Below are positions 38,722-46,859 of a stretch of 64,000 nucleotides of DNA, in pieces. Where the stretch lies: the NCBI RefSeq assembly GCF_000244955.1, contig NZ_CM001439.1, forward strand, positions 558,001 through 622,000, in the 5' to 3' direction. The position numbers were made by a program, and so were the translations under genes. Each line of letters opens with the position of its first letter. The first letter of the stretch is position 1. The notes under the pieces were generated by a model. The model saw nothing but the letters and a program-made list of their open reading frames with translations. It searched no databases and had not been told where the DNA came from. The DNA is from Saccharomonospora marina XMU15 (GTDB lineage Bacteria; Actinomycetota; Actinomycetes; Mycobacteriales; Pseudonocardiaceae).

Positions 38722-40296
38722 GTGATGAACGTTTTTCTCGCACAGCAGGCCGAGCGCATCGACGCGCCGGGCATCGACTACGCGGCGGTGCTGCCGATGC
38801 TGATCGTGCTCGGTGCCGCGTGCCTCGGGGTGTTGCTCGAGGCATTCCTGCCGAAGCACCAGCGCTGGTCCAGCCAGGTGGTGCTGAGCCTGCTCGCGCT
38901 GGTTGCCGCCGGAGCCGCGCTGGCCGCCTACGCGAGCAGCTCGCCGCCGGCAGGCGTGACCACCTTCAGCGGCACGATCTCGGTGGACCGGCCCGCGCTG
39001 TTCCTGTGGGGCACGCTGCTCGCGCTGTCGGTCGCGGCGCTGCTGCTGATCGCCGACCGCTCCGTGGAGCCCGGCGGTTCCTTCGTCGCGGAGGCGGGCA
39101 TCAGCCCCGGCACCATCCAGGACCGCGCCCAGGTCGGTTCCACCGGCATGCAGACCGAGGTCTTCCCGCTCAGCCTGTTCGCGCTCGGCGGCATGATGGT
39201 GTTCACGGCCGCCAACGACCTGCTCACCATGTTCGTGGCGCTGGAGGTGCTGAGCCTGCCGCTGTACCTGATGGTGGGGCTGGCGCGCAGGCGCAGGCTG
39301 CTGTCGCAGGAGGCGGCGGTCAAGTACTTCCTGCTCGGTGCGTTCGCCAGCGCGTTCTTCCTTTACGGTCTGGCGCTGCTGTACGGCTACGCGGGTTCGG
39401 TGCGGTTCGCCGAGATCGCCAACGCCACGGCGGGCACCGACCGCTCCGACACTCTGCTGTTCGCCGGCTTCGGCCTGCTGATGGTCGGCTTGCTGTTCAA
39501 GGCGTCGGTCGGACCGTTCCACACCTGGACACCGGATGTGTACCAAGGTGCGCCGACACCGGTGACGGCGTTCATGGCGGCGTGCACGAAGGTCGCCGCG
39601 TTCGGCGGCATGCTGCGGGTGCTGACGGTGGCGTTCGAGTCCACCAGTTGGGAATGGCGCGGCGTGCTGTGGGGCGTGGCGATCGTGTCGATGGTGATCG
39701 GCGCGGTACTGGGCCTCACCCAGACCGACGTGAAGCGGATGATCGCCTACTCCTCGATCGCGCACGCGGGTTTCCTGCTCATCGGCACCATGGCGCTGAC
39801 GGAGGAAGGCCTCTCCGGCACGATGTTCTACCTGCTGGCGTACGGCTTCACCACGCTGGCGGCGTTCGGTGTGGTCTCGCTCGTGCGCGACTCCACGGGG
39901 GAGGCGACCCACCTGTCGGCGTGGGCCGGACTGGCCAAGCGCTCTCCGGTGCTCGCCGCGGTGTTCACCTTCCTGCTGCTCGCACTGGCCGGCATTCCGC
40001 TGACCAGCGGGTTCGTCGGCAAGTTCGTGGTGTTCTCCGCCGCGCTCTCCGACGGTATGGCACCGCTGGTGGTGATCGCGCTGGTGTTCAGCGCCGTCGC
40101 CGCGTTCTTCTACCTGCGCGTGGTGGTGTTGATGTACTTTTCCGAGCCCGCGCCCGACGGGCCGACGGTGAGCGTTCCGGGAGCGTTCACCACGGCGGCG
40201 ATCACGCTCGGCGTAGTGGTCACCCTGCTGCTCGGTATCGCGCCGACGTTCGCCCTCGACTGGGCGGGCTCCGGCGGGTTCGCGCTTACCTCCTAG
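38722..40296 (+). CDS. nuoN: NADH-quinone oxidoreductase subunit N
   Basis: NuoN is the antiporter-like subunit nearest the quinone module. The 524-residue protein has MFVALEVLSLPLYLMVGLARR, LFKASVGPFHTWTPDVYQGAPTPVTA and MIAYSSIAHAGFLLIG. GTG 38722 is followed at once by ATG 38725; the ribosome site GGAAAGG about 11 nt upstream suits either. It closes the nuo operon. Its stop lies 1 bp from that of the convergent EspG gene, with no visible terminator hairpin. Confidence 0.95.
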   Translation: MMNVFLAQQAERIDAPGIDYAAVLPMLIVLGAACLGVLLEAFLPKHQRWSSQVVLSLLALVAAGAALAAYASSSPPAGVTTFSGTISVDRPALFLWGTLLALSVAALLLIADRSVEPGGSFVAEAGISPGTIQDRAQVGSTGMQTEVFPLSLFALGGMMVFTAANDLLTMFVALEVLSLPLYLMVGLARRRRLLSQEAAVKYFLLGAFASAFFLYGLALLYGYAGSVRFAEIANATAGTDRSDTLLFAGFGLLMVGLLFKASVGPFHTWTPDVYQGAPTPVTAFMAACTKVAAFGGMLRVLTVAFESTSWEWRGVLWGVAIVSMVIGAVLGLTQTDVKRMIAYSSIAHAGFLLIGTMALTEEGLSGTMFYLLAYGFTTLAAFGVVSLVRDSTGEATHLSAWAGLAKRSPVLAAVFTFLLLALAGIPLTSGFVGKFVVFSAALSDGMAPLVVIALVFSAVAAFFYLRVVVLMYFSEPAPDGPTVSVPGAFTTAAITLGVVVTLLLGIAPTFALDWAGSGGFALTS

Positions 40297-40297
40297 C

Positions 40298-40996
40298 TCA
40301 CCGAAGCGTGGCGCGTACGGCGGCGAGCCTGGCCGTGAGGCGGGTCTCGTCGCCGGGGAACACCGCGACGTGGTCGCCGCCGGTGGGTGCGATGCCCACT
40401 CTGCCCGCTTCGGCGTCGACGTAGCAGACCGCGTCCGTGGCTTCGGTGCGCCGCTTGCCGCTCGCGCGGCGGGCCACGTGCAGGTAGCCGAGCCCGTCGC
40501 TGGGTCGGGCGAGGATGCTCGCGAGCTCCCGGGCGTCGTGGCTGGTGGGCTCACCCCGGATCTCCTGCCGCGGCACGGAGAACGGTGTGAAGTCGGCGGG
40601 CGCGGCAGCAGGCAGTAGCGCGACGAGCATGGCCGCGTAGTCCGTTTCCCGTGCCCTGTTCAGGCGCACGCGGGCGCCTTCGCGTACGGCGATGGTCGCC
40701 GACCGCCCACGCACCGCCACCAGCAACCCGTACTGCCGGTCGCCCGCGCGAACATGCGCTATGTACTCGGTATGCGGCTGGCCTAGTGTGCGCAGGGCAT
40801 CCTCGAAGTCACGATCCAGTCCGCCCCCGGTGGCCAGCCCGAGCGGGGCGAGTTCGTCGAGCGCTTCCCGGCGGACCCGGTCGGTGGCCGAGGGCGGCAC
40901 GTATCGCTCGCCGCCCGCGAAGATCAGATGTGCCTCGCCGCAGCCCGCCAGCGACATCGCGGTCAGCAGTGTGTCCAGCGACAACTCCACCCGCAC
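40298..40996 (-). CDS. ESX secretion-associated protein EspG-like
   Basis: A 232-residue protein starting VELSLDTLLTAMSLAGCGEAH and containing a central EALDELAPLGLATGGGLDRDFEDALRTL and a late YLHVARRASGKRRTEATDAVCYVD, the plan of the EspG family. EspG proteins are cytosolic chaperones that bind PPE-type substrates and deliver them to type VII secretion. The gene lies directly downstream of a PPE-like gene, matching that role. GTG 40996 has GAGAGG about 8 nt upstream. No ESX core genes (eccB-E, mycP) are in the window. Confidence 0.8.
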   Translation of the reverse strand: MRVELSLDTLLTAMSLAGCGEAHLIFAGGERYVPPSATDRVRREALDELAPLGLATGGGLDRDFEDALRTLGQPHTEYIAHVRAGDRQYGLLVAVRGRSATIAVREGARVRLNRARETDYAAMLVALLPAAAPADFTPFSVPRQEIRGEPTSHDARELASILARPSDGLGYLHVARRASGKRRTEATDAVCYVDAEAGRVGIAPTGGDHVAVFPGDETRLTARLAAVRATLR

Positions 40997-40999
40997 GGC

Positions 41000-42208
41000 T
41001 CACCTCTCGGGCCGCTCACCAAGCACGGGAGGTGCGGTCCGCTCGTGAGGCCCCGCGAAGGTTTCGTCCGGGTCAGGCTCTCGCAGGTAGGCGGGCCGGT
41101 TGTGTTCCCTTTCCTCCTCGGCCTGACGACGCCCTGCCGCCCCGAGCGGCACACCGGAAACGCCACGGTGGCCTGCGACTCCACCGCCACCCGCCCGGTT
41201 TGCACCGCTCGTGCTGATCTGGCCCGCAGGGCCTGCCGGCGGCCTTGCCTGCCCTCCAGGGCTGCCGCTGCCGTGCCGACCGGATGCGGGGCCGCGTCCG
41301 TCGGTACGGCCTACGAGCCCGTGGTCGCGCCGTACGGCACCGTCCTTGCCTTTGCCTGGGCTGCCGCGATCCTCTCCTCGGCCAGTTCGCGCGGGGTGGC
41401 GCGCCGGGGGCGCTGCCGAACCCTCGACCGAGGGTGGGTTGGCGGTCACCGTTGTTGCCATCGACGGGTGCCGTGAGACCGGTCGGTCGCCTGCGGCACT
41501 GGCCGTGGCACCGTGAGCGGGTTCGGTCGTGTCCGGACTCGAAACAGGCCGGGTGCCAGGAGGCATGTCGGGTACTGATGGAGTGGCTGTGCCGGTCGCG
41601 GCCGGCTCGGTTACCGGGCCAGTGGTGGGTTCGGCCGCGCCGACGAGCCTGCCAGGTGCGACGGCGGGAAGGTCCGTGCGCTCGATTTCGGCGGTGGATA
41701 CCGGCAGTGGCGCTAGTTCGGTGGGGATGCTCGCGCCGTTGGCCACGCTGGCTTCGTGGTATTGCGCGAACGCGCGAACGTTGTTCTCGGCGGCCACCCG
41801 GTAGGAGGCGAGGTCGGCCGCGTAGTGCAGCCCACCCTCGAGGTAGGCGGTGAGACCGTCGGCGGTGATGGGCGGTGGCTCTGGCGGTACGGGGACCACA
41901 CTTTGATGCACGGCGACGAAAGCGTCGATCTGGGCCGTGACCGCTTCTACCGCACGGCTGATGTCGTGGTTGTCGGCACCGCACACCATTCCGAGTAGCC
42001 ACGCTTGGTTGGCGGCCAGGCCACCAGCACCGCCCTGCCAACCCTCGTGTGTTTGCCTGGCGATCGCTCCCAGTTGCTCGGCAGAGGACTCCAGGAACTG
42101 CCGCAGTCGGGCGACGGCGTGGATTGCTTCTGCCAGCCTGCCGATCCCCTCTCCGCCGACTATCGACTCATATATCTCTGAAGCGCTGATCGGTCGTTCC
42201 TCGGCCAT
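41000..42208 (-). CDS. PPE-domain-like protein with long disordered Pro/Gly/Thr-rich tail
   Basis: A 402-residue protein. Residues 1-165 form a helical domain with ASEIYESIVGGEGIGRLAEAI, a W-x-G-type turn in THEGWQGGAGG (about residue 56), and a late helix AAENNVRAFAQYHEASVANG. The layout resembles PPE proteins of type VII secretion. Residues 170-400 are low complexity (Pro, Thr, Gly, Ala, Arg), probably disordered. A start at ATG 42208 is supported by AAGGAA 6 nt upstream. It is flanked by an EspG gene and a lipoprotein gene. Likely a secreted or surface-linked ESX substrate; which ESX system exports it is unknown. Confidence 0.65.
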   Translation of the reverse strand: MAEERPISASEIYESIVGGEGIGRLAEAIHAVARLRQFLESSAEQLGAIARQTHEGWQGGAGGLAANQAWLLGMVCGADNHDISRAVEAVTAQIDAFVAVHQSVVPVPPEPPPITADGLTAYLEGGLHYAADLASYRVAAENNVRAFAQYHEASVANGASIPTELAPLPVSTAEIERTDLPAVAPGRLVGAAEPTTGPVTEPAATGTATPSVPDMPPGTRPVSSPDTTEPAHGATASAAGDRPVSRHPSMATTVTANPPSVEGSAAPPARHPARTGRGEDRGSPGKGKDGAVRRDHGLVGRTDGRGPASGRHGSGSPGGQARPPAGPAGQISTSGANRAGGGGVAGHRGVSGVPLGAAGRRQAEEEREHNRPAYLREPDPDETFAGPHERTAPPVLGERPER

Positions 42209-42209
42209 G

Positions 42210-42824
42210 TCAGTTCCTTGCTTTGATGGTCTTGACTGCCGCGCTGGCTACCTGGTGCGTGGCCTTACACGGGTCGAGCACACCGACCTTTCGATCGCCC
42301 AGCCAGACCGACACGTCAAGCGTTTCCTGATCGCTTGTTCCAACCCGGACGATGCAGGCACCGTCCGCGCGACGGTCGACCAGGTCGTAGGCCAACGACG
42401 GGTAACCACTCGCCGGAGGTGTTTCCTCGAAGAAGGCGTAGTCGTGTCGGTTGTAGTAGAGGGTCGTCAGTCCCCGATCGCTGAGGTTGGGGAACGCAGC
42501 CCACATTCCGGGAGTGTTGTCTCCTACGGGTGTCCACATGCAACGAGGCCCCGCCGCCGCGTTGGGGTCTGATCTTGTCTCGAACTCTGTCCCGATGAAC
42601 GTCCTCACCTGCTCCACGGTCAACGTGTCGCACGGGACTTGCCGGAAGTGGGTGATATCGAGTGGGTGCTCAACCTTCGGGGCACCGTATCCGGGCAATT
42701 CCACCGCCGCCGTGGAACTGGTTCGGGGGCTTACCGGGCTGCTGATCCCTCGGGTGGTTTGGGAGCACGCGGTCAGTGCTACCGCGATCGCGAGCGGCAA
42801 TGCGAAGAGGGCTGACCGCTTCAT
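42210..42824 (-). CDS. DUF3558-like lipoprotein
   Basis: A 204-residue exported protein. The signal MKRSALFALPLAIAVALTAC has a lipobox with the lipidated Cys at residue 20, and the mature protein starts with a Ser/Thr linker. The domain has PCDTLTVEQVRTFIG, GPRCMWTP and a final DPCKATHQVASAAVKTI, the cysteine-paired pattern of DUF3558. DUF3558 lipoproteins are common in Pseudonocardiaceae and often sit beside ESX-type substrate genes; their function is unknown. It overlaps the upstream gene (ATGA) and ends 1 bp before the PPE-like start. Confidence 0.8.
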   Translation of the reverse strand: MKRSALFALPLAIAVALTACSQTTRGISSPVSPRTSSTAAVELPGYGAPKVEHPLDITHFRQVPCDTLTVEQVRTFIGTEFETRSDPNAAAGPRCMWTPVGDNTPGMWAAFPNLSDRGLTTLYYNRHDYAFFEETPPASGYPSLAYDLVDRRADGACIVRVGTSDQETLDVSVWLGDRKVGVLDPCKATHQVASAAVKTIKARN

Positions 42825-43273
42825 TCGAACCTGCCGCCCTTAAAGGTCACTCGCTCTACGGCATCGCGTTCTGCCATGGAGTAGGAGCCCAGTGTTTCGC
42901 CCAACAATCGAGCCATTCGGTGACAATGTCGCTGCCGCTCCTGCAGTGCCGCGAGGAGCTTCTCGCCAAACGATTTGATCAGCTCGGCGTTGTTCTGACT
43001 CGCGTATTCGTTCCCCGGTCCGTTATCGACATCGGCCAGCGCAGCCGCCTGTCCCAGTGCCCAGCTGTAGCTGTCGGCCAGGTCATCCCACTGAACCTGT
43101 ATCCGCTGCAACTGCTCTGCGCTGAACGCATATCCCCCGCAGGATTCCGAACCTGGCGCGTTCGCCGCCGGCTGGCTGGAGGCATGGTCGGAGGGTTCCG
43201 CGTGTGCCTGTCTGGGCGGGGGAACGTAGACGGCTCGATACGGTTCGCTGCTCCCGCGGTTGTCGTTCACCAC
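42821..43273 (-). CDS. Small helical ESX-associated protein (PE/WXG100-like candidate)
   Basis: A 150-residue protein. The first 45 residues are polar and proline-rich (YVPPPRQAHAEPSD). The rest forms two predicted long helices, FSAEQLQRIQVQWDDLADSYSWALGQAAAL and NNAELIKSFGEKLLAALQERQRHCHRMARLL, like type VII secretion partners, though no strict WXG motif is seen. GTG 43273 (or 43270) was chosen because GGGGAGGGG stands just upstream. The longer open frame to 43606 runs through AT-rich intergenic DNA. It is the first gene of the four-gene module. Confidence 0.6.
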   Translation of the reverse strand: MVNDNRGSSEPYRAVYVPPPRQAHAEPSDHASSQPAANAPGSESCGGYAFSAEQLQRIQVQWDDLADSYSWALGQAAALADVDNGPGNEYASQNNAELIKSFGEKLLAALQERQRHCHRMARLLGETLGSYSMAERDAVERVTFKGGRFE

Positions 43274-43653
43274 TTGGCCCCTCCCCAAGTCGTGACTGTC
43301 GGCGCTACGCACGGTATTCGACCACGGAGAAGTTAGCACGGTTCCCGCTTTTTCGTCCGTTTTTCGACGATCATTGACCTGATCGTTCGCGAATCTCTGC
43401 TGATGAAATAATCGGTTCGAATGCAATTCAAGATCAATAATTTCCGAATTGATTTCATGGGTTGATCGGCGCAGTGCCGGTGGTCTGATCGTCGCAACGT
43501 ACTGTAGCACGCTACACCGCGTCGGGGTGCGGCACTTCGCGCGGGTAGGCCAGGGTGCCGGTGTCGGCAGCGTCACGCGGGTCACCCGCCCTTCGCCACG
43601 GCCCATTAGGCTGGTGAGGACCCTGAACCCAGTGCCGAAAGGGCGGAACCGAC
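43274..43653. other. AT-rich divergent promoter region
   Basis: This 380-bp gap lies between the divergent ESX-type module and the prenyl synthase gene and has no credible gene. Bases 43381-43440 count to about 38% G+C, far below the rest of the window. Such islands are typical targets of Lsr2-like silencers in actinobacteria (inference). It also holds the palindrome TTCGCGAA (43386-43393) and the inverted repeat TGTAG-CACG-CTACA (43503-43516), possible operators. No clear -35/-10 pair was settled. Confidence 0.6.
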
Positions 43654-44682
43654 GTGTCAGTGCGTGATGGCGCCATTGAGGAGTTACGCGCTGCGGTCGG
43701 GCTGCGGATCGCCGACGAGGCGTTGCTGCGCTCGCTCGTCGGCGGGCTCGGCGACGTGGAGGACGTGCTTCGCGAAGTTGTGCGAAGCGACGTGGAAGCC
43801 ATCAACGAGGCGGCACGCCATCTGGTCGAGGCGGGCGGCAAGCGGTTCCGGCCGATGTTCACCTTGCTGGCGGCAGAGTTCGGCAGCGATGATCGCGGCA
43901 GCCGGGATGCGGTGGTCACCGCCGCCGCCGCGGTGGAACTGGTGCACCTGGCGACGCTCTACCACGACGACGTCATGGACGAGGCCACCATGCGTCGCGG
44001 CGCACTGAGCGTCAACGCAAGGTGGGACAACACCGTGGCGATCCTGACCGGGGACTACCTGTTCGCGCACGCCTCGCGCCTGGTCGCCGACCTCGGCACC
44101 GACGCGGCCCGCATCATCGCCGAGACTTTCGGCGAGTTGGTGACCGGGCAGATGCGTGAGACGGTCGGCCCCGGCATGGGTGAGGACCCTGTCGAGCACT
44201 ACCTGTCCGTGATCGGTCAGAAGACCGGTTCGTTGATCGCCACCGCAGGCCGGTTCGGCGGCATGCTGTCCGGCGCCGCCGCCGACCACATCGAGGCCCT
44301 GCACCGCTTCGGCGAGATCATCGGTACGGCGTTCCAGATCTCCGACGACATCATCGACATCGCGTCCCCTTCGAGCGAACTGGGCAAGTCGCAGGGCACT
44401 GACCTGCGTGAAGGGGTGCGCACGTTGCCGATGCTCTACGCGCTGGCCGACGAGCGCTGCGATCCCCGGCTCGCCGAGCTACTCGGTGGTCCCATCACCG
44501 ACGACGCGACAGTGGCCGAAGCACTCGAACTACTGCGGACTTCTGGTGGTCTGGATCGCGCACACGTCACCCTTTCCGACTACGCTCGGCGCGCGAGGAC
44601 GGAGCTGGAGGCGTTGCCATCCTCTCCGGCGCGGGACGCCTGCGAGTCGGTGACCGACTACCTCGTGGCACGTACCCACTAG
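43654..44682 (+). CDS. grcC1: Polyprenyl diphosphate synthase (menaquinone side-chain, GrcC1-like)
   Basis: A 342-residue trans-prenyltransferase that elongates an allylic diphosphate with isopentenyl diphosphate. It has GGKRFRPMFTLLAA, the first aspartate-rich motif LYHDDVMDEATMRRG, GQKTGSLIATAGRFGG and the second aspartate motif FQISDDIIDIAS. Bulky residues before the first motif (VHLATLY) are consistent with a long-chain product. GrcC1 (Rv0562) follows menJ in M. tuberculosis, so a role in making the menaquinone tail for MenA is likely. Here the nuo operon and an ESX-type module separate it from menJ. Confidence 0.92.
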   Translation: MSVRDGAIEELRAAVGLRIADEALLRSLVGGLGDVEDVLREVVRSDVEAINEAARHLVEAGGKRFRPMFTLLAAEFGSDDRGSRDAVVTAAAAVELVHLATLYHDDVMDEATMRRGALSVNARWDNTVAILTGDYLFAHASRLVADLGTDAARIIAETFGELVTGQMRETVGPGMGEDPVEHYLSVIGQKTGSLIATAGRFGGMLSGAAADHIEALHRFGEIIGTAFQISDDIIDIASPSSELGKSQGTDLREGVRTLPMLYALADERCDPRLAELLGGPITDDATVAEALELLRTSGGLDRAHVTLSDYARRARTELEALPSSPARDACESVTDYLVARTH

Positions 44683-44698
44683 GGAGGACAGCGTCGGG

Positions 44699-45772
44699 AT
44701 GTCCATTTTCGGGCAGGTATGGGTGTACAGCGCCGCCGCTTTCGTGCTCGGCGCGCTGCTGTCCTGGCTCTTTCTCGCCCGGCCTGCTCGGCGCAGTGTC
44801 CGTGAGCTGCGGCGCAGGCTCGCCCAGTCGCAGTCGGCGCCCCCGGCGCGGCCCGCGCAGCCCGACCGGGGTTATGAGGCGACGACGACCGGCGGTGGCG
44901 GCGGTCGCTCGGAGGGCGACCCGGTGGCTGCCATGCCGTCCACCAGGTACATCGAGCCGTTGCCGCAGCCGGGGCAAGGCGAGGTGACACAGCACATCCC
45001 CGCGGCCACGAACTGGCCGGAGCAGGACAGCCTGCGGGCTTACCGCTCGCCGGAGCCACCGGCGGTACCGGCCGACCCCTCGTCTGCCGAACCGGCCTTC
45101 GACACGACCGCGGCAGCGAGTCTTGGCTCGGTCCTGGAGCCTGAGCCGGCTTCCGGGGAAGAGCCGCCCCGGCAGGAAGGCCACGTACCAGCCGAGCCGG
45201 AAGAGCCGCCCGCGCCCGCAAGGGTGGCGAGCCTGTTCCAGCCTGCTTCAGCCGACGACGAGCGCGAGGACTTCGGCGACGGCCTCGACACGGAACAACC
45301 TCCCGCGTACGCCTTCGGTGACCGCGATACACCCGCCGACGACGAGGCGCCCGTCGAGCAGACCCAGGTACTTCCGAAGCGGCAACCGAGGCAGGCACTT
45401 CGAGGCGGTTTCGAGCCGCCCAAGCCCATCCAGCCGTCGCTTCGTCCGATCGCGAGGCGGGAGCCGGAGAGCGAGGCGGCGGGTGGCCACAGCGGTTCGC
45501 TGTTCGAACCCACCGTGGCCCCGAAGGATGCGGCGCCCTCTGCCCGCGAGAAGCAGGAGCCGCAGGAGTCACCTTCTGGACCGTTCGGGCCAGGCTCCGC
45601 GATGCCGCGGCCAGGTGGTGGCAGGCCGTCGGACGACTTCACCGTCAAGGCGAGCGTGACGGCACTGCGCTACTGCACCGAGGATTCGCCGCAGTTCTCC
45701 CGGATGGTCGCGGAGGTCTGGTTTCGCACGCCCGCCGACGCCGAGCGGGTGGGTTTCCGCCCGCTCGGCTGA
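44699..45772 (+). CDS. Membrane-anchored sunset-domain protein
   Basis: A 357-residue protein with one N-terminal helix (about residues 8-28), a basic stretch (RPARRSVRELRRRL), then about 250 residues of acidic, Pro/Ala-rich disorder. The C-terminal domain, about 45 residues long (FTVKASVTALRYCTEDSPQ followed by RMVAEVWFRTPADAERVGF), matches the sunset domain, named for its SPxxxxTxAEVWF-like pattern in actinobacterial ArfC-type proteins. A GGGAGGA site lies about 9 nt before ATG 44699. It follows the prenyl synthase by 16 bp. Its function is unknown; a scaffold at the membrane is a guess. Confidence 0.75.
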   Translation: MSIFGQVWVYSAAAFVLGALLSWLFLARPARRSVRELRRRLAQSQSAPPARPAQPDRGYEATTTGGGGGRSEGDPVAAMPSTRYIEPLPQPGQGEVTQHIPAATNWPEQDSLRAYRSPEPPAVPADPSSAEPAFDTTAAASLGSVLEPEPASGEEPPRQEGHVPAEPEEPPAPARVASLFQPASADDEREDFGDGLDTEQPPAYAFGDRDTPADDEAPVEQTQVLPKRQPRQALRGGFEPPKPIQPSLRPIARREPESEAAGGHSGSLFEPTVAPKDAAPSAREKQEPQESPSGPFGPGSAMPRPGGGRPSDDFTVKASVTALRYCTEDSPQFSRMVAEVWFRTPADAERVGFRPLG

Positions 45773-45793
45773 CGCCGCCCGCTCGGCTGACGC
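45758..45793. repeat. 18-bp perfect tandem duplication across a stop codon
   Basis: CGCCCGCTCGGCTGACGC occurs twice in direct succession (45758-45775, 45776-45793). The stop codon of the sunset-domain gene (TGA 45770-45772) is in the first copy and is duplicated in the second. The repeat fills the gap to the convergent korB stop. Confidence 0.85.
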
Positions 45794-45794
45794 C

Positions 45795-46859
45795 TCAGCC
45801 GACGGTCCAGGTGTCCTTGCCCCGAAGTAGCGCCTGCAGGTCCGGTGCCTTGGCCTGCCTGGCATGTTCGAGTTGCGCTCGGACCTGGTCGTCGTAGGTC
45901 GGCCTGGCCACCTGGCGGAAGATGCCGGTCGGGGTGTGGTTGAGGTGCTGGTCCCCGATGCGGGACAGGGCGAAGGCGTACGCGGTGTCGGCGATGGTCG
46001 GGTCGTGGACGACGAGGTTGTCCTCCCCGATCTCGGAGACCTTGCCCGCCTCCAGACCTCCCCAGCCGGTCGCGGTGACACCGTACTCACCCTCCGGCCC
46101 GAACCGGATGGGTTCGCCCGGCCGCAGCGGGATGATGCGCCGGGATGCCTCATCGCTGTCCTTGAGGACATCGAAAGCGCCGTCGTTGAAGATCGGGCAG
46201 TTCTGGTAGATCTCCACCAGCGCCGAACCGCGATGTTGGGCGGCCGCGGTGAGGACCTCGGTGAGTCCCTTGCGGTCGGAGTCCAGCGCGCGGCCGACGA
46301 ACGTGGCTTCGGCGCCGAGGGCGAGCGAGACCGGGTTGAACGGCGTGTCCAGCGATCCCATCGGGGTTGACTTGGTGACCGTGCCCGGATCGCTGGTGGG
46401 GGAGTACTGGCCCTTGGTCAGACCGTAGATCCGGTTGTTGAACAGCAGGATCTTGAGGTTGACGTTGCGCCGCAGCGCGTGGATGAGGTGGTTGCCGCCG
46501 ATGGAGAGTGCGTCGCCGTCACCGGTGACGACCCAGACCGACAGGTCGGGACGCGTGGTGGCGAGCCCGGTCGCGATGGCGGGCGCGCGGCCGTGGATGG
46601 AGTGCATCCCGTAGGTGTTCATGTAGTAGGGGAACCGGGAACTGCAGCCGATTCCGGAGATGAACACGATGTTCTCGCGCTTGAGACCCAGTGTGGGCAG
46701 GAACGACTGGATGGTGTTGAGCACGACGTAGTCGCCGCAGCCGGGGCACCAGCGCACTTCCTGGTCGGACTTGTAGTCCTTGGCCTTCTGCGGCTCGTCG
46801 GTACCAGGAACGAGGTCCAACCCGCCTGCGGTGGGCAGCCCCAGATCGGTGGCCGTCAC
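45795..46859 (-). CDS. korB: 2-oxoglutarate:ferredoxin oxidoreductase subunit beta
   Basis: KorB binds thiamine diphosphate and a [4Fe-4S] cluster in the enzyme that converts 2-oxoglutarate and CoA to succinyl-CoA, CO2 and reduced ferredoxin. The 354-residue protein has VRWCPGCGDYVVLNTI, a further cysteine in FISGIGCSSRFP, the ThDP motif VTGDGDALSIGGNHLIHALRR ending LLFNN, and YGLTKGQYSPTS. GTG 46859 overlaps the korA stop (GTGA). In mycobacteria KorAB lets the TCA cycle run without the NAD-linked dehydrogenase (from memory). Confidence 0.95.
   Translation of the reverse strand: MTATDLGLPTAGGLDLVPGTDEPQKAKDYKSDQEVRWCPGCGDYVVLNTIQSFLPTLGLKRENIVFISGIGCSSRFPYYMNTYGMHSIHGRAPAIATGLATTRPDLSVWVVTGDGDALSIGGNHLIHALRRNVNLKILLFNNRIYGLTKGQYSPTSDPGTVTKSTPMGSLDTPFNPVSLALGAEATFVGRALDSDRKGLTEVLTAAAQHRGSALVEIYQNCPIFNDGAFDVLKDSDEASRRIIPLRPGEPIRFGPEGEYGVTATGWGGLEAGKVSEIGEDNLVVHDPTIADTAYAFALSRIGDQHLNHTPTGIFRQVARPTYDDQVRAQLEHARQAKAPDLQALLRGKDTWTVG

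Noticed and set aside
38641-40554. 637-codon minus-strand ORF opposite nuoN
   Set aside because: Shadow frame of a membrane protein gene, rich in His, Gln and Arg, and it also overlaps the EspG gene in another frame.
43274-43606. Longer N-terminus of the first ESX-associated gene
   Set aside because: The extension crosses AT-rich intergenic DNA with no coding signature, and a strong ribosome site stands directly before GTG 43273.
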